Shown here one piece after another: positions 1 to 5,865 of a DNA stretch of 6,503 nucleotides (the stretch's first letter is position 1; each line of letters opens with the position of its first letter). A program made the translations under genes and the position numbers. The notes under the pieces are model-generated. The model searched no databases, was not told the DNA's origin, and saw only the letters and a list, made by a program, of their open reading frames with translations. The DNA lies in contig VAZR01000055.1 of assembly GCA_005888515.1 (NCBI GenBank), forward strand, positions 1-6,503, given 5' to 3'. This DNA is from Alphaproteobacteria bacterium (GTDB lineage Bacteria > Pseudomonadota > Alphaproteobacteria > ATCC43930 > CGMCC-115725).

Positions 1-682
1 CCTCATCGCTGCCGTCCGCGTGATCAGCCCGCGCCGGCGCCGCGCCAAAGCGTTCGAGGTCGAGTCCGTGATAGCACAGCATCACCTTGTCGGGCGCGGG
101 GGCCAATTCGGCCAGGTGCCGGCGGCCGGTCTCGGTGCAGGTCACCGCCCAGCGTACCGAGCCGAGCTTCTCGCGCTTCTCCCATTCCGGGATCGTCCAG
201 ACGTCCTTGGCATGCGCCGAGACCGACCAGTCGATCCCGAGCATCGCCGCGGCATAGCGCGCCACCGAGGCCGGGGTGTGCAGGAAATGCGCGTGCAATT
301 GCCCGATCTCGGTCGGCAATTCGGCCGCCAGCACGAGCGCCTGGCCAAAGCGGCGGATCCGGTTCGGAGTCGGGTCGCGGATCAGATCCTTGAGCCAGGT
401 CCGCCACGCCGTCCGGTAGCCGGGCAGCCGCCGGGCCTGTTGCCAGCCCCGCAACACCCGGCGCGGCTCGTCCTTGAGGTATTCCGGGACGTACAGTACC
501 GGGGCGCGGATCTGCCCATGCACGGGGTGCATCGCGGGGTCGGTCGGGTGACGCAGCGACACGATCAGGATGTCGAGTCCGCGCTGCTCGAGCGCCAGGA
601 TCTCCTGTGCGATGAAGGTCTCGGACAGCCGGGGATAGCCTTTGAGGACAAAGGCGACCCGGCCCCCAGCGCGAGCAATCAT
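1..682 (-). CDS. GT4-family glycosyltransferase, N-terminal part (cut by window edge)
   Basis: The visible 227 residues are the N-terminal acceptor-side domain of a GT-B glycosyltransferase of the kind used in exopolysaccharide or colanic-acid-type synthesis (WcaL/GT4-like), transferring a sugar from an activated donor at the cytoplasmic face of the membrane. Seen in the sequence: a first beta strand and loop reading VAFVLKGYPRLSETFIAQEI (residues 9-28), typical of this family; HAHFLHTPASVARYAA (130-145); SVSAHAKDVW (153-162); CTETGRRHL (182-190); and CYHGLDLERF (203-212), the junction before the donor-binding domain. That C-terminal domain, with its E-x7-E motif, lies beyond the left edge. 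The start is the ATG at 680-682, which overlaps the stop of the upstream glycosyltransferase as ATGA, with an AGGAA ribosome site just before it, so the two are translationally coupled. The family assignment is solid; donor and acceptor sugars cannot be read. Confidence 0.88.
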   Translation of the reverse strand, partial: MIARAGGRVAFVLKGYPRLSETFIAQEILALEQRGLDILIVSLRHPTDPAMHPVHGQIRAPVLYVPEYLKDEPRRVLRGWQQARRLPGYRTAWRTWLKDLIRDPTPNRIRRFGQALVLAAELPTEIGQLHAHFLHTPASVARYAAAMLGIDWSVSAHAKDVWTIPEWEKREKLGSVRWAVTCTETGRRHLAELAPAPDKVMLCYHGLDLERFGAAPARADHADGSDE

Positions 683-1896
683 CCGTTCCTGGCCCGCAAT
701 CTCGGCCGCTCGGCGCGGCTCTCGCGCAACCATTTCTGGACTAGGCGATTGACGCTGGGCATGCCGTCGAGGAGCCCCGGGATGACCACCGCCGAGGGCG
801 GCTTCTGCTGCGTCAGCTGCAACAGCGCCGCGGCCATCACGGCGGGGCTCCGGTCATGCTCGTCAGGTAATACTGTCGCCAAGCCCAGTTCGGCGGCGCG
901 CTGGGTGCGGATGAACTGTTCCAGCCGCGGCGTCGTGCGCGGCACGAACAGCGCCGGCTTATCGAACGACAAGATCTCGCAAAACGTGTTGTAGCCGCCC
1001 ATCGCGACGATGCCGCGGGCCCGTGCCATCAAATGTTCGAGCCGCGCCTCGAAGGTGATCGTGTGGACATTCTTAAGCCGCGCCGCCCGTGCGGCAAACG
1101 CCGTCTGCAGTTCGGGCAGCATGAACGGCCCGAACACGATCAGCGCCGGCGGCAGCTTGTCGTTATGTTCATAGGCCGCCAGCACCCAATCGATCATGCC
1201 CTCGCCATCGCCGCCGCCGCCCGGCGTCACCAGCAGGAACTCGCCGTCATTGAGGCCGAGCGCCTCGGCGGCCGCGGCGGTCGGGACATTGCGCCGCAGA
1301 TAGCCGGTATAAACCATCCGCCGCCGCACGCTCTTCGGCAGGTCGATGCCGGAGAGCGGATCGCAGATCTGCGGCAAGCCATAGACCCAGATCTCGTTGT
1401 AATAGTCGCTGAGGGCCGGGATCGCGTTCTTGCGCTCCCACTCGGTTTCGAGGGCGCTCGGATCGTCCATCACGTCGCGCAGGCCGAGCACGATCGGGGT
1501 GCCGCGCGCCCGCAACAGGTCGAGGGTTGGGCGCATCTCGCCGCGCAGCCCCACGGGCTCCTTGTCGACGATCAGGATGTCGGGATCGAAGATATCGGCG
1601 GTGTGGCGCATGATCGACGACCGCATCGCCAAGGTTTCTTCAATATCGATGTGCAGGTTGAGCGAGACGTACTCGCCATTCCTCAGCTTGATCACGCCCG
1701 GGATACGTACAAAATCCACCCGCGAGCGGAAATCGAAGCTGCCGATGATCGGCGATCCCGATAAGATCAGCACCGACAAGGAGGAATCGGCATCAACGAG
1801 GGAATGGGCGATGGCCCGGCACCGGCGCAGATGGCCGAGGCCGAAGCTGTCGTGGCTGTAGATCAGCACACGTTTATGATCACGGCGGCCGGCCAT
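679..1896 (-). CDS. Predicted MurG/GT28-like glycosyltransferase (COG4671-type)
   Basis: A 405-residue GT-B fold protein. The N-terminal strand and glycine-rich loop VLIYSHDSFGLGHLRRCRAI (residues 10-29) resembles the nucleotide-sugar/acceptor loop of MurG-like enzymes. LLVTPGGGGDGEG (221-233) opens the C-terminal Rossmann domain. AMGGYNTFCEILSFDKPALF (298-317), followed by PR and later an EQFIRTQRAAELG segment (326-338), is the GT28-type donor-binding region, where MurG has its GGxxTxxE motif. No signal peptide or membrane helix is visible, so it is probably cytosolic or peripheral. The ATG at 1894-1896 is preferred because a full AGGAGG site lies eight bases upstream; the frame stays open to about 2022, but that extension is Ser/Pro/Arg-rich and unlike the family. 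It heads a two-gene operon with the GT4 enzyme and is divergent from the ABC exporter. I recognise the predicted-glycosyltransferase group, but the substrate is unknown. Confidence 0.88.
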   Translation of the reverse strand: MAGRRDHKRVLIYSHDSFGLGHLRRCRAIAHSLVDADSSLSVLILSGSPIIGSFDFRSRVDFVRIPGVIKLRNGEYVSLNLHIDIEETLAMRSSIMRHTADIFDPDILIVDKEPVGLRGEMRPTLDLLRARGTPIVLGLRDVMDDPSALETEWERKNAIPALSDYYNEIWVYGLPQICDPLSGIDLPKSVRRRMVYTGYLRRNVPTAAAAEALGLNDGEFLLVTPGGGGDGEGMIDWVLAAYEHNDKLPPALIVFGPFMLPELQTAFAARAARLKNVHTITFEARLEHLMARARGIVAMGGYNTFCEILSFDKPALFVPRTTPRLEQFIRTQRAAELGLATVLPDEHDRSPAVMAAALLQLTQQKPPSAVVIPGLLDGMPSVNRLVQKWLRESRAERPRLRARNG

Positions 1897-1982
1897 GGGG
1901 GGTGCCTCCTGCTCGTCGGTCGCACTATGGCATGGGCCCGTATGACGCGCGAAATGGTCTTTTATTCCCGGCGGCCGCGCCG
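1897..1982. promoter_or_regulatory. Divergent intergenic region between glycosyltransferase operon and ABC exporter
   Basis: This short stretch must carry the promoters of both divergent units if the ABC gene starts at 1983. The only AT-rich part is 1951-1967 (GAAATGGTCTTTTATTC). A weak minus-strand candidate pairs TTTCGC (1949-1954) with CATAGT (1924-1929) at 19-base spacing, which is longer than ideal. No convincing plus-strand -35/-10 pair and no clear operator palindrome was found. The strong AGGAGG site of the minus-strand glycosyltransferase occupies 1905-1910. The promoter role is inferred from gene orientation, not from a recognisable motif. Confidence 0.35.
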
Positions 1983-4748
1983 ATGAAGTCGATGACGGCG
2001 ATGGCCAGTTCGGCCGAAGCATTGCGCCCCGGCTTTATTCCCGGTGCCGCGCCGCAGACTGATTTCGCCGCGGAAAAGCCGCCGCAACCGGAGGCCAACG
2101 ACCTCGAACCTTCGGTTTACCGGTTTATTTTGAAGCACAGCATGCGGCAGCAGATTCTGCTCTTGCTGCTGACCTTGTCGTCCTTCCCGTTCCTTTACTA
2201 CTCGCTCGACCTGCCGAAAACGATTGTCAACCAAGCGATCGGCGGCAAGCATTTCCCGGCGGAATTCCTCGGCTTCGAATTCGACCAGGTGCCGTATCTG
2301 ATGATCCTCAGCGCGCTCTTCATCGCGCTCGTGTTCATCAACGGTGCCTTCAAATACTTCATCAATACCTATAAGGGCCAGATCGGCGAGCGGATGCTCC
2401 GGCGCTTCCGCTATTCGTTGTATCAGCGGCTGCTATGCTTTCCGCTGTCTTATTTTCACAAGAACTCGTCGGCCCAGATCATTCCGATGATCACGGTCGA
2501 ATGCGAGCAGTTGGGCGGCTTTATCGGTGACGCCTTCAACCTGCCGCTGTTTCAGGGCGGCCAGCTCCTGACGATGATCTTCTTCATGTTCATGCAGGAC
2601 CCGATCCTCGGGGTCGCCGCGATCGCCCTCTACCCGGTGCAGGGCTACGTTATCCCGAAACTGCAGTTCAAGGTGAACCAGCTCGGCAAACAGCGGATCC
2701 GCACGGTCCGCCAGGTCGCCGATCGGGTGCAGGAATCGGCGGCCGGCATTGTCGAAATCCAGGCCAATGACACGGTCAAACTGCGGCTGACGGATTTTGC
2801 CCACATCCTCGGCATCATTTACGACATCCGGTTCGAGATTTACCGGCGCAAGTTTTTCGCCAAATTTCTCAATAACTTCATCGGCCAGCTGACGCCGTTT
2901 TTCTTCTACTCGTTGGGCGGGTACCTGGTGATCAAGGGCAGTTTGTCGTTCGGTGCGCTAGTCGCCGTCATCGCGGCCTACAAGGATTTGGCCTCGCCGT
3001 GGAAGGAGCTGCTCGACTTTTATCAGATCAAGGAAAATTCCCGGATCACCTACGAGCAGATCGTCGAGCAATTCCAGCCCTCCGGCATGACCGACGCGCG
3101 GCTGTTGCTCGAGGAGCCGGAGCGGATCATGCCGCTGACCGGCGAATTGTCCGTCGCCAATCTGTCGCTCGCCGAGGATGACCGTGCCCGCGTCGTCGAT
3201 GCGGTCAACTTTACGGTCAAGCTCGACGAGCATGCCGCCGTCATCGGGCAGAGCGGCAGCGGCAAGAACGAGCTTGCGCTGTTGCTGGCACGCCTCGTGC
3301 GGCCGACGAGTGGCCGGATCACGATCGGCGGCGCCGATCTCGCGGAATTGCCGGTGGCGGTGGTCGGCCGGCGCATCGGCTATGTCAGCGCCATGCCGTA
3401 TTTATTTGCCGGGACCTTGCGCGACAATCTCTTGCTCGGGTTACGGCATCTTCCGATGCGGCCGGCCGAATATGATGAGGCGACGGCGCGCCGCCGCGAG
3501 CGCCAGCTTTACGAAGCGAGGCGCTCAGGCAATATCGAATTCGATCTGCACGCCGATTGGATCGATTACCAAAGCGCCGGCGTCTCCGACCAGGCGCAGC
3601 TGATGGACCGCATAGCGGAGGTGCTGGCGCGGATCGATTTCGAGGAAGACGTCTACGGCTTGGGCCTGCGCGGCCGGCTCGACCCGGCGACGCACCCCGA
3701 TCTTGCCGAGCATCTGCTGGAAGCCCGCCAGGCATTGGCGCAGCGGCTGGTCGCCGACGGCATTACCAATTTGGTCGAGACCTACGATCCCGAGCGCTAC
3801 AACTCGAATGCGACGGTTGCCGAAAACCTGCTGTTCGGCACGCCGATCGGCCCGACCTTCGAGCTCGATGCGCTGGCCGACAACATTCATGTGCGGCGGG
3901 TGCTCGACAAGCTTGGGCTGACCGACGATCTCGTCGAGGCCGGGCGGCAGGTCGCCGCGACGATGACCGAGATGTTCGCGGGTCTGCCGCCCGAGCACGA
4001 ATTCTTCGAGCAGTTCAGCTTCATCGATGCCAACGCGCTGCCGGAATTCGCCGCCATCCTGACCGCGGCTGAGAATGGCGGAACCCAGGCGCTCGACCGT
4101 GAGCAGCGCGACAAGCTGCTCTCGGTGCCATTCAAGCTCGTCGCCGCGCGCCACCGTCTCGGCGTCCTCGATGAAGCCATGCAGCAGCGCCTGCTGGAGG
4201 CGCGCCGCGCCTTCCGCGAGGAGCTGCCGGAGGAAGCCCGCGGCCAGATCGAGTTTTTCGATCCCGCTCGCTACAACGCCGCCGCCTCGCTGCAGGACAA
4301 TATCCTGTTCGGCAAGATCGCCTACGGCGAAGCCGATGCGACGGTGCGCGTGCCGCAGGTGCTGGGCCAGGTGCTCGACGCCTTGTCGTTGCGTTCGGCG
4401 GTAATCGATGTTGGCCTCGATTACCACGTCGGCACCGCCGGCTCGCGCCTGTCGCTGGCTCAGCGCCAGCGCGCCGCGATCGCCCGCGCCCTGTTGAAGC
4501 GGCCGGATCTGCTGATCTTGAACGAAGCCACCGGAGCCCTCGATGCTCCGGCGCAAGCAAAGGCGATGGCGGGATTGCGCCAGGAGATGGCCGGGCGCGG
4601 GCTGATCTGGGTATTGCACCGCGCCAGCCTGGCCCGCAATTTCGATCGCGTGCTGGTCATGAGTGCCGGCAAATTGCAGGAGCAGGGCCGGTTCGAGGAG
4701 CTGGACCGTAAGGATTCGTTGACCGCGTTGTTAATGGCAGCGGAATGA
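1983..4748 (+). CDS. Atypical ABC exporter half-transporter with expanded, motif-altered nucleotide-binding domain
   Basis: A 921-residue fusion of a type-1 exporter membrane domain and one ATPase domain, presumably working as an inner-membrane homodimer. About 40 polar residues precede six predicted helices at roughly 56-73, 105-126, 192-205, 208-224, 295-317 and 323-340. The ATPase domain has Walker A GQSGSGKNE (422-430, Asn replacing the usual Ser/Thr after Lys428), a Q-loop region YVSAMPYLF (467-475, Ala470 at the Gln position), signature LSLAQRQR (823-830), Walker B LLILNEATGALD (843-854, Asn847 replacing Asp, Glu848 kept) and H-loop His879. Q-loop and signature are about 350 residues apart instead of the usual 55-60; the extra region is repetitive (see the repeat entries). 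The start is uncertain: the ATG at 1983 is chosen, but ATGs at 1932, 1992 and 2001 and a GTG at 1902 are in frame and none has a good ribosome site. Cargo is unknown. Neighbouring glycosyltransferases hint at a glycan-related substrate; the cNMP protein downstream hints at ligand control. Confidence 0.85.
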   Translation: MKSMTAMASSAEALRPGFIPGAAPQTDFAAEKPPQPEANDLEPSVYRFILKHSMRQQILLLLLTLSSFPFLYYSLDLPKTIVNQAIGGKHFPAEFLGFEFDQVPYLMILSALFIALVFINGAFKYFINTYKGQIGERMLRRFRYSLYQRLLCFPLSYFHKNSSAQIIPMITVECEQLGGFIGDAFNLPLFQGGQLLTMIFFMFMQDPILGVAAIALYPVQGYVIPKLQFKVNQLGKQRIRTVRQVADRVQESAAGIVEIQANDTVKLRLTDFAHILGIIYDIRFEIYRRKFFAKFLNNFIGQLTPFFFYSLGGYLVIKGSLSFGALVAVIAAYKDLASPWKELLDFYQIKENSRITYEQIVEQFQPSGMTDARLLLEEPERIMPLTGELSVANLSLAEDDRARVVDAVNFTVKLDEHAAVIGQSGSGKNELALLLARLVRPTSGRITIGGADLAELPVAVVGRRIGYVSAMPYLFAGTLRDNLLLGLRHLPMRPAEYDEATARRRERQLYEARRSGNIEFDLHADWIDYQSAGVSDQAQLMDRIAEVLARIDFEEDVYGLGLRGRLDPATHPDLAEHLLEARQALAQRLVADGITNLVETYDPERYNSNATVAENLLFGTPIGPTFELDALADNIHVRRVLDKLGLTDDLVEAGRQVAATMTEMFAGLPPEHEFFEQFSFIDANALPEFAAILTAAENGGTQALDREQRDKLLSVPFKLVAARHRLGVLDEAMQQRLLEARRAFREELPEEARGQIEFFDPARYNAAASLQDNILFGKIAYGEADATVRVPQVLGQVLDALSLRSAVIDVGLDYHVGTAGSRLSLAQRQRAAIARALLKRPDLLILNEATGALDAPAQAKAMAGLRQEMAGRGLIWVLHRASLARNFDRVLVMSAGKLQEQGRFEELDRKDSLTALLMAAE
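3714..3839 (+). repeat. Protein-level repeat copy 1 inside the ABC nucleotide-binding domain
   Basis: This codes for 42 residues beginning LLEARQAL and ending DPERYNSNATVAENLLFG. It matches copy 2 downstream at about 18 of 41 aligned positions, with the shared core LLEAR...DPxRYNxxA[ST][VL]x[DE]N[LI]LFG. The last part also resembles the ordinary post-Q-loop strand of the same domain, GTLRDNLLLG (3411-3440). The repeat is visible in protein but not as near-identical DNA, so it is an old duplication. Confidence 0.75.
4191..4313 (+). repeat. Protein-level repeat copy 2 inside the ABC nucleotide-binding domain
   Basis: This codes for 41 residues beginning LLEARRAF and ending DPARYNAAASLQDNILFG. 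The stretch that follows (VLGQVLDALSL, then VGLDYHVGTAGSRLSLAQ) is what normally follows the post-Q-loop strand in an ABC exporter and leads straight into the signature motif. Copy 2 therefore appears to be the one joined to the canonical second half of the domain, while copy 1 lies in the inserted part. Confidence 0.75.
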
Positions 4749-4773
4749 CCGCCGCTGCAAAATGAACGAGATG

Positions 4774-4791
4774 GGTTCCCGAATTGGAACC
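4774..4791 (+). promoter_or_regulatory. Small hairpin just upstream of the cNMP-protein ribosome site
   Basis: GGTTCC (4774-4779) and GGAACC (4786-4791) form a perfect six-base stem around a six-base loop. An overlapping alternative, TCCCG (4777-4781) with CGGGA (4791-4795), would pair part of the ribosome site GGGAGGA (4792-4798). The two pairings exclude each other. This could tune translation of the downstream gene relative to the exporter, or be chance; there is no T-run, so an intrinsic terminator is unlikely. Confidence 0.25.
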
Positions 4792-4802
4792 GGGAGGAAA
4801 CC

Positions 4803-5291
4803 GTGAGTCTGGCGCAGGAATACGAGCTGCTTCGCCGGGTGCCGTTCTTCGCCGAGATCGAGCCGGCCAAGCTCAAATTGCTCGCCTTCATGAGCGAGCG
4901 GGTCGGGTTCGACGACGGCAAGCTGCTGTGCCGGCAGGGCGATCCGGGCGATGCCGCCTATCTGATCATCGAGGGCGAGGTCGAGATCGTCCTCGAAGGA
5001 CCGGCCGGGCCGCTGACCGTCGCGACGATCGGCGCCAACGAGATCGTCGCCGAGATGGCGATCCTGTGCGACTCGCCGCGTAACGCCAGCGTGCGGGCCA
5101 AGGGACGGGTCGTTGCGTTGCGCATCTCGAAGGAGCCGTTCATGCGCATGGTGCGCGAATTCCCGGCGATGGCGGTCTCGATCATGCGCGAATTGGCGCA
5201 GCGCCTCGACTCGACCAACAACCAGCTGCGTACCGCCCTTTCGGAAGTACAGCGGCTGCGCAACGGCGCCGGCGCGCCCACGGCCCATTAA
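4803..5291 (+). CDS. Stand-alone cyclic nucleotide-binding domain protein
   Basis: A 162-residue CRP/PKA-type cNMP-binding beta-roll with no DNA-binding helix-turn-helix. The N-terminal helices EYELLRRVPFFAEIEPAKLKLLA (about 6-28) are typical of the fold. LLCRQGDPGDAAYLIIEGEVEIV (41-63) is the hallmark first half of the beta-roll. VAEMAILCDSPRNASV (82-97) is the phosphate-binding cassette, with the key Glu84 and Arg93 both present, so cAMP or cGMP binding is plausible. After the domain, residues 126-153 form a helix with coiled-coil character (AQRLDSTNNQLRTALSEVQR) that could dimerise or contact a partner. The GTG start is supported by a strong GGGAGGA site four bases upstream. It lies 54 bases after the ABC gene on the same strand and is probably co-transcribed, so it is a candidate cytosolic regulator of that exporter. 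It cannot act as a CRP-like transcription factor on its own. Confidence 0.88.
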   Translation: MSLAQEYELLRRVPFFAEIEPAKLKLLAFMSERVGFDDGKLLCRQGDPGDAAYLIIEGEVEIVLEGPAGPLTVATIGANEIVAEMAILCDSPRNASVRAKGRVVALRISKEPFMRMVREFPAMAVSIMRELAQRLDSTNNQLRTALSEVQRLRNGAGAPTAH

Positions 5292-5315
5292 GCCGGCGCT
5301 CCTTAAGCTGACGCC

Positions 5316-5804
5316 GTGAGCCGGCTCGACAGCTTCATCCGCCGGCTCGAAGCGCAGCGCGCCTGCCTCGATCATGCCGCTTCGCTGATAGCCGGTTTGG
5401 ACGGGGCGGTGCTCGAACTCGGCCTCGGCAATGGCCGGACCTACGATCATCTCCGCGAGCTGTTTCCGAGCCGCGACATCTACGTCTGCGAGCGCCAGGT
5501 CGCGGCCCATCCCGATTGCGTGCCGCCGCCCGAGCGCCTGATTCTTGGGGATATGCGCGAGACCCTGCCCGCGGCACGTGCCCGCCTCGAAGGCGGGGTG
5601 GTGCTGGCTCATCTCGATGCCGGCACCGGCGATGCCGCGGCCAATCGTGTGCTGGCGGCGGCGCTGATCCCGCTGGTCGTGCCGCTGCTCTGCGCCGGCG
5701 CGATCTTGGTCAGCGATCCGCCCTTCGATCGCGCCGATCTCGAATTGCTGCCCTCACCTGAGGGCATCGCCCCCGGCCGCTATCACCTCTACCGCCGCGT
5801 GTAG
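5316..5804 (+). CDS. Small class I SAM-dependent methyltransferase-like protein
   Basis: A 162-residue single-domain Rossmann protein resembling the short S-adenosylmethionine methyltransferase family Methyltransf_17 (PF12692); this family name is from memory of the motifs. VLELGLGNGRTYDHL (32-46) is motif I, the SAM-binding glycine loop. Glu59 in IYVCERQ is the expected acidic residue at the end of strand 2 that holds the ribose. GDM (78-80) and HLDAGTGD (99-106) follow at motif II/III positions, and SDPPF (133-137) resembles the motif IV strand region. Length fits the small family; there is no added substrate-recognition domain, signal peptide or membrane helix. The GTG start has only a weak ribosome site and lies 24 bases after the cNMP gene, so it is likely the last gene of the ABC-cNMP operon. 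The methyl acceptor is unknown. Confidence 0.78.
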   Translation: MSRLDSFIRRLEAQRACLDHAASLIAGLDGAVLELGLGNGRTYDHLRELFPSRDIYVCERQVAAHPDCVPPPERLILGDMRETLPAARARLEGGVVLAHLDAGTGDAAANRVLAAALIPLVVPLLCAGAILVSDPPFDRADLELLPSPEGIAPGRYHLYRRV

Positions 5805-5809
5805 GAAAT

Positions 5810-5855
5810 GGAGCGCCGGCGTCCCGCCGGCATGCCGGCCAGCGGCCGGCGCTCC
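5810..5855. repeat. GC-rich nested palindrome (REP-like) between convergent genes
   Basis: Outer arms GGAGCGCCGGC (5810-5820) and GCCGGCGCTCC (5845-5855) are perfect 11-base inverted repeats. Between them sits a second perfect palindrome, GCCGGCATGCCGGC (5826-5839), flanked by five-base spacers GTCCC and CAGCG. GCCGGC therefore occurs four times in 46 bases. It lies in the 61-base gap between the converging methyltransferase and exonuclease genes, where it could end transcription from both sides, though no T-run accompanies it. The layout is like dispersed REP/intergenic palindromes of GC-rich genomes. Confidence 0.7.
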
Positions 5856-5865
5856 GGAGAAGGGG

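Noticed and set aside
24..407. A 127-codon minus-strand open frame in place of the GT4 gene
   Set aside because: It is in a different frame from the true GT4 coding sequence, which starts at 682 and stays open to the left edge with family motifs (YPRLSETFIAQEI, HAHF, CYHGLDLERF).
20..994. A 324-codon plus-strand open frame
   Set aside because: It is antisense to both glycosyltransferases; its translation is Arg/Pro-rich low-complexity text, whereas the minus-strand frames show well-formed GT motifs.
1033..1764. A 243-codon plus-strand open frame
   Set aside because: It is antisense to the MurG-like glycosyltransferase, with no family resemblance or ribosome site.
1902..1982. GTG at 1902 or ATG at 1932 as the ABC gene start
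   Set aside because: The GTG start would overlap the ribosome site of the divergent gene and leave no promoter room; neither start has a Shine-Dalgarno site and the added residues look non-coding. ATG 1932 cannot be fully excluded.
3440..4313. Frameshift or fused foreign gene as the cause of the long ABC insert
   Set aside because: The frame is continuous, codon style matches the rest of the gene, and the insert ends by rejoining a normal ABC signature region; it is better explained by internal duplication.
3525..4619. A 364-codon open frame on the minus strand
   Set aside because: It lies entirely antisense to the ABC ATPase domain, has no recognisable domain, and is the kind of shadow frame expected in GC-rich coding DNA; the plus frame carries clear ABC motifs throughout.
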